64,000 nucleotides of DNA from Hylemonella gracilis str. Niagara R (GTDB lineage: Bacteria; Pseudomonadota; Gammaproteobacteria; Burkholderiales; Burkholderiaceae_C): assembly GCF_000600295.1 (NCBI RefSeq), contig NZ_JEMG01000001.1, positions 588,799 through 652,798 on the forward strand. Direction: 5' to 3'. The position numbers were made by a program, and so were the translations under genes. This document shows, one piece after another, positions 25,225 through 33,804 of the stretch. The notes under the pieces are model-generated. The model searched no databases. It was given only the letters and a program-made list of their open reading frames with translations, and was not told the origin of the DNA. Numbering within the stretch: the first letter of the stretch is position 1; each line of letters starts with the position of its first letter.

Positions 25225-25270
25225 TCAAGGACGCGCCACGCGCTGGCGCCTGCCCGCTGGTGACGCGCAC

Positions 25271-25308
25271 TTCTGTTCGGCGCCCAGTCGCGCCATAATC
25301 CCGGCGTG
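25271..25308 (+). promoter_or_regulatory. Candidate promoter and overlapping hairpin before the BMP binding-protein gene
   Basis: CATAAT at 25294-25299 is a good -10 element, with a poor -35 (TTCTGT, 25271-25276) 17 bases upstream. The same bases can fold as CGCGCC (25289-25294) / GGCGTG (25303-25308), followed by GTTTTT, which could instead be a weak terminator of the permease operon. Either use would let the binding protein be made at a different level from the permeases; sequence alone does not decide. Confidence 0.35.
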
Positions 25309-25358
25309 GTTTTTGCTTGATTCCCTCATCCATTTTTTTCTCCTCAGAAGGAAGCACC

Positions 25359-26444
25359 ATGAACAAACGTTCTCTCTTCAAGGCGGGTCTGGCTGCAGCT
25401 GTGCTGGCCGCAACCAGCCTGACGGCCTTTGCCGCCGAGCCGCTCAAGGCGGCGTGGGTCTATGTGGGCCCGGTGGGTGACGCGGGCTGGACGTTCGCGC
25501 ACGACCTCGGGCGCAAGGAAGTCGAGAAGAAGTTCGGCGCCAAGGTCAAGACCACCTACGTCGAGAACGTGCCCGAGGGCGCCGACGCCGAGCGTGTGAT
25601 CCGCGACCTGGCCGCCCAAGGCAACAAGATCATCTTCGCGACTTCCTTCGGTTTCATGGAACCCATGCTGCGCGTGGCCCAGGAATTCCCGGACGTGAAG
25701 TTCGAGCACGCCACCGGCTACAAGACGGCGCCCAATATGCGCATCTATGATGCCTCCTTCTACCAGGACACCTACATGGCCGGCATCATCGCCGGCAAGA
25801 TGAGCAAGACCGGCACGCTGGGCTTCGTCGGCTCCTTCCCGATTCCCGAAGTGCTGCGCAACATCAACGCCTTCACCCTGGGCGCGCAGACGGTCAACCC
25901 CAACATCAAGGTCAAGGTGGTCTGGATCAACACCTGGTTCGATCCGCCGAAGGAAAGCGAAGCCGCCCAGAGCCTGATCAACGCGGGCGCCGACGTGCTG
26001 CTGCAGAACACCGATTCCTCCGCCGTGCTGCAGACCGCCGAGAAGAATGGCAAGTACGCCTTCGGCTGGGACAGCGACATGAGCGCCTTCGCCAAGAAGG
26101 CCCACCTGGGTTCGGCCATCGCCAACTGGGGCCCGTATTACGTCCGCGCCATCGATGAAGTGATGACTGGCAAATGGAAGACGGGCCGCACCATCCTGGG
26201 CGTGCCCGAAGGCGTGAACGACCTGATCAAGATCTCGCCCGAAGTTCCGGCGGCCACCAAGGCCCAGGTCGAGAAGGTCAAGAGCGGCCTGAAGTCGGGC
26301 AAGTTCGAAGTCTTCACCGGCCCCATCGTGACCAACGAGGGCAAGGAAGTGCTGGCCAAGGGCAAGATGGCCGACCAGGCTTGGAAGGACAGCGTGAACT
26401 TCTACGTCAAGGGCGTGGAAGGCAAGATTCCCTCGGGCAAATAA
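25359..26444 (+). CDS. BMP-family ABC importer, periplasmic substrate-binding protein 1
   Basis: A 361-residue periplasmic protein: signal peptide (NKRSLFKAGLAAAVLAATSL, cleavage after AFA) and a PnrA/Bmp-type two-lobed binding domain (GPVGDAGWTFAHDLGRKEVE; GFVGSFPIPEVLRNINAF). Members bind nucleosides or related purine compounds. AGAAGGAAGCACC precedes the ATG. It belongs with the ATPase and permeases upstream and is followed by a clear terminator. A second, similar protein is encoded at 39824. Confidence 0.93.
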   Translation: MNKRSLFKAGLAAAVLAATSLTAFAAEPLKAAWVYVGPVGDAGWTFAHDLGRKEVEKKFGAKVKTTYVENVPEGADAERVIRDLAAQGNKIIFATSFGFMEPMLRVAQEFPDVKFEHATGYKTAPNMRIYDASFYQDTYMAGIIAGKMSKTGTLGFVGSFPIPEVLRNINAFTLGAQTVNPNIKVKVVWINTWFDPPKESEAAQSLINAGADVLLQNTDSSAVLQTAEKNGKYAFGWDSDMSAFAKKAHLGSAIANWGPYYVRAIDEVMTGKWKTGRTILGVPEGVNDLIKISPEVPAATKAQVEKVKSGLKSGKFEVFTGPIVTNEGKEVLAKGKMADQAWKDSVNFYVKGVEGKIPSGK

Positions 26445-26487
26445 CTGAGCGGTCGGCTTCAACCTTCCGTTTTCTCTGATCCTCTCT

Positions 26488-26520
26488 CGGGCAGCCAGCC
26501 AGCCTGGTTGCCCGTTTTTC
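26488..26520 (+). terminator. Intrinsic terminator after the BMP binding-protein gene
   Basis: CGGGCAGCC (26488-26496) pairs with GGTTGCCCG (26506-26514) through nine base pairs including one G-T, with a nine-base loop, followed by TTTTTCTTT. It is a strong intrinsic terminator for the importer transcript. Its T-run reaches to within a few bases of the start codon of the next gene. Confidence 0.85.
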
Positions 26521-26527
26521 TTTGAAC

Positions 26528-27538
26528 ATGATCGAACGCGCCTTTTTCCATCCCGTGGTTTTGTGCCGTGACGTGCACGAGCAGCCCGTGCCCGTGCGCC
26601 TGCTGGGCGAGGACCTGGTGCTCTGGCGCGACGCCAACGGGCAGGTTCGCGCCTTCACCGACCGTTGCCCCCATCGGGGCGCCGCCTTGTCCATGGGGCG
26701 GGTGGTGGAGGGCGTGCTCGAGTGCCCCTACCACGGCTGGCGCTTCGAGGCGCAAGGCCGCTGCGTCGCGATCCCGGCCGTGCCGGAGTTCGCGCCGCCC
26801 GAGGGGCACCGGGCCTGCGCGCACCAGGTGCGCGAGGCGTATGGCCTGGTCTGGGTCTGTCTGAGTCCGGCGGAAGCGACCACGCAGGCCCAAGTACCGG
26901 TGCCGCTGCCGGCCTTCGCCGCGGAGGACGACGCAAACCTGCGCAAGGTCACGTCCGGTCCGTATGACGTGCAGGCCAGCGCGCCGCGCATCGTCGAGAA
27001 CTTCCTGGACATGTCGCACTTCGGCTTCGTCCACACCGGCTGGCTGGGTGCGCGCGACCACACGGCCATGCAGCCCTACAAGGTCGAGAAGACGCCCACG
27101 GGCATCTTCGTGTCCGATTGCTTCGCCTGGCAGCCCCAGTCCAGCGTGCATGCCCAGGGCGGCGCCATGGTGGAGTACACCTACGAGGTCGCCGGACCCT
27201 ACCACTGCGCGCTGACCAAGGTACCCGAGGCTTCGGCGGTGAAGCTGGCCAACTTTCGCGAGTCCATCGCGCTGTTTGTCTGCCCGGTCGAGCCCGAGCG
27301 CAGCCGCGTCTGGATCCGCATGGCGATGAACCACAGCGAGGACCCGGACCAGAAGCTGATCGATTTCCAGAACACCATCTTCGGGCAAGACCAGCCCGTG
27401 CTCGAATCCCAGCGACCCAAGCTATTGCCCATCAGCGAGCAGGCGCCCGTGAAGGAAGTGCACAGCGCGGCCGACCTGGCCTCGTCCCACTACCGCCGTT
27501 ACCTGCGCGAGCTGGGTGTGCGCTTCGGGACTTGCTGA
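26528..27538 (+). CDS. Rieske non-haem iron oxygenase, alpha-subunit type
   Basis: A 336-residue oxygenase. The Rieske [2Fe-2S] ligands are Cys47/His49 (CPHRGA) and Cys66/His69 (CPYHGW). The mononuclear iron site shows ENFLDMSHFGFVH with His164 and His169, and a likely carboxylate ligand lies in the late FGQDQPVLESQ segment. Size and ending (SSHYRRYLRELG) fit the single-subunit family that includes vanillate demethylase (VanA) and methylxanthine N-demethylases (NdmA/NdmB). No reductase gene is adjacent. Position between a purine importer and adenine deaminase suggests a purine-type substrate, which is inference. The start codon follows a terminator T-run and has no ribosome site; a TTG at 26522 is the only other nearby start. 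Confidence 0.85.
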   Translation: MIERAFFHPVVLCRDVHEQPVPVRLLGEDLVLWRDANGQVRAFTDRCPHRGAALSMGRVVEGVLECPYHGWRFEAQGRCVAIPAVPEFAPPEGHRACAHQVREAYGLVWVCLSPAEATTQAQVPVPLPAFAAEDDANLRKVTSGPYDVQASAPRIVENFLDMSHFGFVHTGWLGARDHTAMQPYKVEKTPTGIFVSDCFAWQPQSSVHAQGGAMVEYTYEVAGPYHCALTKVPEASAVKLANFRESIALFVCPVEPERSRVWIRMAMNHSEDPDQKLIDFQNTIFGQDQPVLESQRPKLLPISEQAPVKEVHSAADLASSHYRRYLRELGVRFGTC

Positions 27539-27602
27539 TGCAAGGACCGCGCGCGGGTGTTCCTGCGCTGTCTAAGCCTCAGCCCACTTTCAGGAGCCGA
27601 TG

Positions 27603-28652
27603 ATGACGACCACGAACTTCTCCGCCATCCCCGCCGCCCGCCTGCCCGAGCTGCTGCGTGGCATGCCCAAGGCCGAGCTGCACATGCACATCGAAGGCTC
27701 GCTAGAACCCGAGCTGATCTTCCAACTAGCGCAGCGCAACGGTGTTTCAATTCCCTATGCGAGCGTGGAGGAGCTGCGTCGCGCCTACGCCTTCACCGAC
27801 CTGCAGAGTTTCCTCGACATCTATTACGCGGGCGCCAGCGTGCTGCTGCAAGAGCAGGATTTCTACGACATGGCCTGGGCCTACTTCGAGCGCGCCGCAG
27901 CCGACCAGGTGACGCGCGCCGAACTGTTCTTCGATCCTCAGACCCATACCGCGCGTGGTGTGCCCATGGCCACCGTCATCCAGGGCCTGCACCGGGCCTG
28001 CATCGACGCGGAGCACAAACTCGGCATCAGTGCCGCGCTCATCCTCTGCTTCCTGCGCCACCTGAGCGAGGAGGATGGCCTGGCCACGCTGGAGGCCGCC
28101 CTGCCTTACCGTGACCAATTCATCGGCGTGGGACTGGACAGCAGCGAGGTCGGACATCCGCCCGAGAAATTCACCCGCCTGTTCGCGCGTTGCCGAGATC
28201 TGGGTCTGCGCATCGTGGCCCACGCGGGCGAGGAAGGCCCGCCGGCTTACGTCTGGGGCGCGCTCGACCTGCTGGGTGCCGAGCGGATCGACCATGGCGT
28301 GCAGTCGGTGAAGGACCCAGCGCTCATGCAACGGCTCGCGAGGGACCGTGTGCCCCTGACGGTCTGCCCCTTGTCCAACCTCAAGCTCTGCGTGTTTCCG
28401 ACGCTCGCGCAGCACAACCTCGGTGCCTTGCTGGACGCAGGCCTGTGCGCCACGGTGAACTCCGACGACCCGGCTTATTTCGGCGGTTACGTCAATGAGA
28501 ACTACCTGCAGACCTTCGCCGCCCTGCCGGCCTTGCATGCGGGCCACGCTTACACGCTGGCACGCAACAGCTTCGAAGCCAGCTTCATGAGCGACGCGGA
28601 CAAGCAGCGCGAAATCGCGCGGCTGGACGCTTACTTCGCGGCGTTTGCATGA
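27603..28652 (+). CDS. Adenine deaminase (adenosine-deaminase fold)
   Basis: A 349-residue zinc hydrolase of the adenosine/adenine deaminase family. Zinc ligands are His27/His29 (KAELHMHIEGSLEPE), with the catalytic HAGEE segment near residue 205 and the closing pair in NSDDPAYFGGYVNENY. The DDPAYFGGY form and the length are those of the adenine deaminase subgroup rather than true adenosine deaminases, so the likely reaction is adenine to hypoxanthine plus ammonia, feeding XdhAB. AGGAG sits six bases before the ATG at 27603 (another ATG at 27600). Adenosine as substrate is not excluded. Confidence 0.88.
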   Translation: MTTTNFSAIPAARLPELLRGMPKAELHMHIEGSLEPELIFQLAQRNGVSIPYASVEELRRAYAFTDLQSFLDIYYAGASVLLQEQDFYDMAWAYFERAAADQVTRAELFFDPQTHTARGVPMATVIQGLHRACIDAEHKLGISAALILCFLRHLSEEDGLATLEAALPYRDQFIGVGLDSSEVGHPPEKFTRLFARCRDLGLRIVAHAGEEGPPAYVWGALDLLGAERIDHGVQSVKDPALMQRLARDRVPLTVCPLSNLKLCVFPTLAQHNLGALLDAGLCATVNSDDPAYFGGYVNENYLQTFAALPALHAGHAYTLARNSFEASFMSDADKQREIARLDAYFAAFA

Positions 28653-28659
28653 AGTGCCA

Positions 28660-29904
28660 TTAATCCCGGCGCAGATAGACATAGGCCCCTGCCACGGCTT
28701 GCCGCTGGTCGTGGCGCAGCACCTCTTCCTGCATGTGCATCACGGTCAGCCCGTGCCGCGCCGCCAGCGCACGCAGATAGCCCAGGGCATGGGCGTAGCG
28801 CATGCTGCTGCGCAGTTCCATTCCTTGCGCCGCTGTGGCTTGCGCGCCAGGTGTTTCGACCGTGAAAGCCAACCAGCCGCCGGGCCGTAGCCACTGCGCC
28901 ATCGCAGCGTACACGCGGTCCAGCGCGCCGAGGTAGATGAAGACGTCCGCGGCAAGCACCAGGTCAAAGGGCTGCTCGGGCGGCGTGGCCAGAAACTCGT
29001 GGATGTCCACCAAGTGCAGCACGTCGTACACCTGGCGCGCACGCGCCTTCTCCAGCATCGCGGGTGAGAGGTCAACGCCTTCCAGGACGTCGTGGCGCAA
29101 CAGCAAGGTGGCGCGCAGATGAGCGCCGCACAAGCCCGTGCCGCAGCCCAAGTCCAGCACGCGCGCAAAGCGCGTTCCCGCCTCGGGCGGCAGCAGGTCA
29201 ATCAGGCGTTCGTGGCCGCGATAGCCCAGTTGCCGCACCAGGTGCTCGTCGAACTGCTCCGCGTATTGGTCGAAGAGTTGCCGCACGTAATGCGGCGGCG
29301 TGGCGGTGATCGCGTGGGCATCGCCCTGCATCGCGGCCAGAAAGTAGTGGAGCATGTCTGCGTCCCCGCCGCGTGCCAGCGCTTCCCGATAACAACGCTC
29401 GGCGTCCTCATGCCGGCCGACCTGGCGGTACTCATTGCCCAGCTCGGTCCAGGCGTCGGGCAGCTGAGCGTCGGCATGCAGGGCGCGCTGGTAGGCGGTG
29501 ATGGCTTCGGCACCCCGGTTCAGGCGCGACAGGCATTGCGCGTACTGCGCGCGCGGGATGGCGCCGGTTTCGCCAAGCGCGAAGCAGCGCTCCAGGCTGG
29601 TGAGGGCGGGCTGGTACTGCGCCAGCGCCAGTTGCGCCTGGGCCAAGGCACGCCAGGCGCCCAAGGTCTCGGGTGATGCCGGCGCATGCGGGTCGAGCGC
29701 GGCGCGCAGCAGCGGCTCGGCCTCGGCGTGACGCTTCAAGACCACGCGCGCGATGCCCAGGTTCTGCATCAGCGAGGGGCGTCCGGGCGCCAGGACCAGG
29801 GCTTGCGCGAACAACTGTTCGGCCCTTCCCCAGTCACCCGCTTGCGTGAGGGACAGACCTTGCTGAAACAGGGCCTTGGCTTGTTCGGTCGGGTGGGCGC
29901 TCAT
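28660..29904 (-). CDS. TPR-repeat SAM-dependent methyltransferase
   Basis: A 414-residue protein with tetratricopeptide repeats in its first half (QQGLSLTQAGDWGRAEQLFA; WTELGNEYRQVGRHEDAERC) and a class I methyltransferase domain from about residue 215 (VLDLGCGTGLCGAHL as the SAM motif, LVLAADVFIYLG as the catalytic strand). It resembles predicted methyltransferases of COG4976, whose targets are mostly unknown. It lies 30 bases after tRNA-Sec on the same strand and could be the last gene of that transcript. It converges on the adenine deaminase gene with only seven bases between them. Confidence 0.82.
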   Translation of the reverse strand: MSAHPTEQAKALFQQGLSLTQAGDWGRAEQLFAQALVLAPGRPSLMQNLGIARVVLKRHAEAEPLLRAALDPHAPASPETLGAWRALAQAQLALAQYQPALTSLERCFALGETGAIPRAQYAQCLSRLNRGAEAITAYQRALHADAQLPDAWTELGNEYRQVGRHEDAERCYREALARGGDADMLHYFLAAMQGDAHAITATPPHYVRQLFDQYAEQFDEHLVRQLGYRGHERLIDLLPPEAGTRFARVLDLGCGTGLCGAHLRATLLLRHDVLEGVDLSPAMLEKARARQVYDVLHLVDIHEFLATPPEQPFDLVLAADVFIYLGALDRVYAAMAQWLRPGGWLAFTVETPGAQATAAQGMELRSSMRYAHALGYLRALAARHGLTVMHMQEEVLRHDQRQAVAGAYVYLRRD

Positions 29905-29934
29905 GCGTGGAAATGAAGCGTGGTGAGCTCAGGG

Positions 29935-30027
29935 CGGAAAGCAGCAGGAGTCGAACCTACCAGGGAGCGACTGACGCCCCCTACCGGGTTTGAAGCCCGG
30001 GCGCACCACCGGGTGCGTGTGCCTTCC
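29935..30027 (-). tRNA. selC: Selenocysteine tRNA (anticodon UCA)
   Basis: The minus strand folds as a 93-base tRNA-Sec. The long 8-bp acceptor arm is GGAAGGCA with TGCTTTCC (one G-U), the discriminator is G, and the anticodon arm is CCGGG-CTTCAAA-CCCGG with anticodon TCA. It has a long variable arm and TTCGACTCC in the T loop. The 3' CCA is not encoded (CCC follows). It lies 33 bases downstream of selB, so it must be processed from the sel transcript or have its own promoter inside selB. Confidence 0.95.
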
Positions 30028-30060
30028 TTCGGCGCATCATCGGTGTGATTCTAGATGCGC

Positions 30061-32124
30061 TCAGGCGACGCCCTGCCAGCTCACGCCGGGCCGCAGCAGG
30101 TGCGCGTCGCGCACGCGGCGCGTGTAGCCCACGCGGTCGAAATACTCCAGCACCTGGATGGCCCGCTTGCGGCCCAGGCCGGTGGCGTCGCGGAACCGGG
30201 CCGCCTCCACGGCGCCCTGCGTGGCCGGCACCGCCACCGCGTCCACGCTCTCTTGCGCCGGGCCTGACGCCGCCTCGACCGCCAGCCGCGCAATCAGCGC
30301 GGCCAGTTCGTCCATGCGTTCGGCGCTGTAAAACAGATCCTTGACCACCTGGTGCAGCGCGCCCTGCCGCGCGAGCTTACGCAGCAACTGCCGCACCACC
30401 TCCTCGCCGACCTGGAAGTCCCGCGCGAGGTCGCGCACCCAGGGCGGGTCGTAACCTTCGACCGGGCTCGCGCCGCGCAGCGCGGGCAAAAGCCGCTCGG
30501 CCAGCGTCTGTTCGGCCGCGCTCAGCTCGACACGGTGCGTGGGCAGGTGCAGCCAGGCCCCGCTTTGCGCCAGCGCGCCTTCGGCCAGCAAGGCCGCCAG
30601 CAGCCCTTGCCAGAGCGCGTCGCCCTGCGCCTGCGTGGCCGCGTTCAGGTTCGGCAAGGCCATGCGGCGCAGGCGCGCGGCGTTGACGCCGGGCTCATCG
30701 GGTGATTGGGTGTGCAGGCGCGTTAAGGCGTCGAGCACCTGCGCGCGTAGGCCCTGCCAGTGCGCGGTAGCGACGAGCAGCGCATCGCCCTCGGCCAAGG
30801 GCAGCGCCAGCACGTCCGCGGGCCAGGCCAGTGATTCGGGAGGGCGACCGAGCAACAGGGCCAGGTGGTTGCGTGTCAGGCCGTGTGGCGCATGGTCCAG
30901 CAGGGGGGCAAGCCCGCCATCGTGCAGGGCCGCCTGCAGCGCGTCCAGCCAGGCCAGTCGCGCGGGGCTGCGGCGTTTGCGTTCGGGTGCATACGGGTCC
31001 AGCACCTGGCCGCCGCCCAGGGTACGGCTGGCCTGCGCGTTGCGCAGGATGTAGCGGTCGCCCGCCGTGGCGTACACATCGGCGTCGAAAACCAATTGCA
31101 CACGGGTCCCCTTGGCCGCGGGCGCATCGGATGGTTGGTCCGCCGTGTCTGTGTTTCGCTGGCTGTCCCCGTGGCGCACGAGGTCGCCCTCCAGCGGTAC
31201 CGCATGCGCGAGGTGGTGGGCCGCGCCCAGGTGCACATGCACCGGCGTCCAGGCACGGATCTCCGCGCCGGGCAGCAGCTGCAAGCGCACGTCCATGCGC
31301 CGGGTGGCCCGCAGCGCGGGTGCGTCGGCGATCCAGTCGCCACGCTGGATCGCATCTTTCTCGATGCCCGCGAGAGCGAGCGCTACCCGTTGGCCTGCGT
31401 GGCCGCTCGCGCTGGCGCGGTTCTGCGCGTGAATGCTGCGCACGCGCGCCAACTGGCCGCTGGCCGAATGGCGCAGGCTGTCGCCGATCCGGGCCGTGCC
31501 GCCGAATACCGTGCCGGTGACCACCGTGCCTTGGCCCGCGAGGGTGAACACCCGGTCGACCGCGAGGCGGAACAACCCGTCATCCGGCCGCGCCGCATGC
31601 GCGCGCGCGCGCTCGAAAAGGTGGGCGCGCAGCGCGGCCACGCCAGGGTCGCCGTCGCGCGTGGCCGTGGTTTCAAACAGCGCGGCGCCGGCCAGGGGCG
31701 TGCCGGCCAGCAGGGCCTGCAACTCGGCGCGCACGGTGGCGATGCGTGCGGCGTCCACGCGGTCGGTCTTGGTCAGGGCGATGCTGCCTTCGCGCACACC
31801 CAGCAGCAGGGCGATGGCGAGGTGCTCGCGGGTCTGCGGCATCACGCCGTCGTCGGCCGCCACCACGAGCAGCGCGTGGGCTATGCCCGCCACGCCGGCG
31901 GCCATGGTGTGGACGAATTTCTCGTGGCCGGGCACATCAATGAAGCCCAGCACCTCGCGGGCATCCTCGCCCGTGGTCTGGGGCAGGGGTATGTAGGCAT
32001 AGCCCAGCTCGATGGAGATGCCACGCGCCTTTTCTTCCTTGAGCCGGTCGGTGTCCACGCCGGTGAGCGCCCGCACCAGTGTGGTCTTGCCATGGTCAAT
32101 ATGACCCGCGGTTCCGACGATCAC
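30061..32124 (-). CDS. selB: Selenocysteine-specific elongation factor SelB
   Basis: SelB delivers Sec-tRNA to the ribosome at UGA codons marked by a SECIS hairpin. The 687 residues hold an EF-Tu-like GTPase (P-loop GTAGHIDHGKTTL near residue 4, DVPGHEKF, TKTD), the beta-barrel domains, and C-terminal winged-helix repeats that bind SECIS RNA (RDLARDFQVGEEVVRQLLRK; RFRDATGLGRKRAIQVLEYF). Start is the GTG at 32124 with GGGAG upstream. A dispersed repeat lies between selA and this start and reaches into the ribosome-site region. Confidence 0.97.
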   Translation of the reverse strand: MIVGTAGHIDHGKTTLVRALTGVDTDRLKEEKARGISIELGYAYIPLPQTTGEDAREVLGFIDVPGHEKFVHTMAAGVAGIAHALLVVAADDGVMPQTREHLAIALLLGVREGSIALTKTDRVDAARIATVRAELQALLAGTPLAGAALFETTATRDGDPGVAALRAHLFERARAHAARPDDGLFRLAVDRVFTLAGQGTVVTGTVFGGTARIGDSLRHSASGQLARVRSIHAQNRASASGHAGQRVALALAGIEKDAIQRGDWIADAPALRATRRMDVRLQLLPGAEIRAWTPVHVHLGAAHHLAHAVPLEGDLVRHGDSQRNTDTADQPSDAPAAKGTRVQLVFDADVYATAGDRYILRNAQASRTLGGGQVLDPYAPERKRRSPARLAWLDALQAALHDGGLAPLLDHAPHGLTRNHLALLLGRPPESLAWPADVLALPLAEGDALLVATAHWQGLRAQVLDALTRLHTQSPDEPGVNAARLRRMALPNLNAATQAQGDALWQGLLAALLAEGALAQSGAWLHLPTHRVELSAAEQTLAERLLPALRGASPVEGYDPPWVRDLARDFQVGEEVVRQLLRKLARQGALHQVVKDLFYSAERMDELAALIARLAVEAASGPAQESVDAVAVPATQGAVEAARFRDATGLGRKRAIQVLEYFDRVGYTRRVRDAHLLRPGVSWQGVA

Positions 32125-32130
32125 GAGCGG

Positions 32131-32250
32131 CTCCCCCCCAGGCTGCGCGCACTGCGTGTCGCTGCGCCACCCCCCTCAAGGGGGCGCTCCCGGCGGCCCG
32201 GCAAAGCCGGTTCCACGGGAGCCCGCGTATGGCCTGCTCCGCGGCCATTG
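32131..32250 (+). repeat. Dispersed intergenic repeat, copy 1 (selA-selB gap)
   Basis: This GC-rich block (CCCCCAGGCTGCGC, then CGCTGCGCCACCCCCCTC, AAGGGGGCGC, then GGCAAAGCCGGTTC) can form hairpins (CCCCCTC/aAGGGGG and CCGGC/GCCGG). The same series of words recurs in inverted orientation at 47155-47244, so it is a repeat family rather than chance. Similar elements are common between genes in Comamonadaceae as far as I recall. Confidence 0.7.
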
Positions 32251-32263
32251 GAGGTCTGCACGG

Positions 32264-33745
32264 TCATGCTTTTGGTGGTGTTTGCAAATGTGCAAGCTGT
32301 GCGATGAAGTCCGCTTCGTCTTGCGTTTCCAGGCAGCGCAAGTCCAGCCAGAGCGCGTGGTCGGCGACACGGCCGATCACGGGGCGGGGCAGTTCGCGCA
32401 AGGCGGATTCGAGGTGGGCCAGCGCGCGGCCCGCGCCCTTGGCCTGCGCGGGCTGGATGCGCAGGCCGTGGCTGGGCAGGGTGTCCGAGGGCAGGGCGCC
32501 GCTGCCGATCTGGCTGAACATGGGGGCCGTGTCCACGGTGTAAGCGGCGCCCAGGGCCGCCTGCAGCAGGGGCATCAACGTCTCGGCCTGGGCGCGCATC
32601 TGCGCCTGCGGGCGCGTGAAGAGGCGCAGCGTGGTCAGGCGCTCGGCCAGGCGCTCGGGAGTGAGGTAGAGGCGCAGCACCGGCTCCAGCGCGGCCAGGG
32701 TCAACTTGCCGACGCGCAGCGCGCGCTTGAGCGGGTTCTTCTTGATCTTCGCGATCAGGTCCTTGCGGCCCACGATCAGCCCGGCCTGCGGACCGCCCAG
32801 CAGCTTGTCGCCGCTGAAGGTGACGAGGTCGGCGCCCGCGGCGATGGTCTCGTGCACGGTGGGCTCGTGCGGCAAGCCCCAGCGTGACAGATCGACCAGG
32901 GTGCCGCTGCCCAGGTCCACCACCAGCGGCACACCCTGCGGGTGCGCCGCGCTGGCCGCGTGGGCAATGTGAGCGACCTCGCTTTCGGACACGCTTTTGG
33001 TGAAGCCGGTCACCGCGTAATTGCTGGTGTGGACCTTCATCAGCAGGGCGGTGCGCGGCGTGATGGCCTCGGCGTAGTCCTTGGCATGGGTGCGGTTGGT
33101 GGTGCCGACCTCGACCAGGGTCGCACCCGCGCGTTTCATGATGTCTGGGATGCGGAAGGCACCACCGATTTCCACCAGCTCACCACGCGAGACGATGACT
33201 TCTTTTCTCGCGGCCAGCGCGTTGAGCGTGAGCAGCACGGCGGCGGCATTGTTGTTGATCACCGTCGCGGCTTCGGCGCCGGTGAGTTCGCGCAGCAGTT
33301 CGTCAACCAGATCGTCGCGGTCGCCGCGTCCGCCGGTCGCCAGATCAAACTCCAGATTTGCGGGTGCGGTCAGCGTGCGCACCACGGCCTGCACCGCGTC
33401 GTCGGGCAGCAGGGCGCGGCCCAGGTTGGTGTGCAGCACCGTGCCGCTGAGGTTGAACACGGCACGCAGGCGCGGCGCGAACTTCGCCTCCAGGCGGTGC
33501 GCGACGGTGCCGGCCAGGGTTTCGGTGCTGGCATGGGTGTCCAGTTGCTCGGCCGTGAGTGCACCGGCCTGGACCTGCGCGCGCAAGCCGTCCAGCACGG
33601 CGCGCAGCGTGGCGGTGACCTGGCCTAGTCCGTACTGCGCGGACAGGGTGCGCAGCGGCGGTTTGGCCAGCACGCGATCGACGGAGGGCAACTTGGCCAG
33701 CAGGCCGGGGCCGCGACTGGGGGATTCGGTGGAGGATGAACTCAT
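32264..33745 (-). CDS. selA: L-seryl-tRNA(Sec) selenium transferase SelA
   Basis: A 493-residue pyridoxal-phosphate enzyme that converts seryl-tRNA(Sec) to selenocysteyl-tRNA(Sec) using selenophosphate. The N-terminal tRNA-binding region, the PLP-fold core ([19 protein letters not shown]) and the Schiff-base lysine in [14 protein letters not shown] are present. Start is the ATG at 33745 (a GTG one codon earlier overlaps it); no strong ribosome site is visible. It lies between fdhE and selB, all co-directional. selD, which makes selenophosphate, is not in the window. Confidence 0.97.
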   Translation of the reverse strand: MSSSSTESPSRGPGLLAKLPSVDRVLAKPPLRTLSAQYGLGQVTATLRAVLDGLRAQVQAGALTAEQLDTHASTETLAGTVAHRLEAKFAPRLRAVFNLSGTVLHTNLGRALLPDDAVQAVVRTLTAPANLEFDLATGGRGDRDDLVDELLRELTGAEAATVINNNAAAVLLTLNALAARKEVIVSRGELVEIGGAFRIPDIMKRAGATLVEVGTTNRTHAKDYAEAITPRTALLMKVHTSNYAVTGFTKSVSESEVAHIAHAASAAHPQGVPLVVDLGSGTLVDLSRWGLPHEPTVHETIAAGADLVTFSGDKLLGGPQAGLIVGRKDLIAKIKKNPLKRALRVGKLTLAALEPVLRLYLTPERLAERLTTLRLFTRPQAQMRAQAETLMPLLQAALGAAYTVDTAPMFSQIGSGALPSDTLPSHGLRIQPAQAKGAGRALAHLESALRELPRPVIGRVADHALWLDLRCLETQDEADFIAQLAHLQTPPKA

Positions 33746-33804
33746 CACTCGCGCAAGAGGGTGGTGGACCGTCAGGCTATCACGTTGGTGTGTGCTCGCA
33801 CAGG

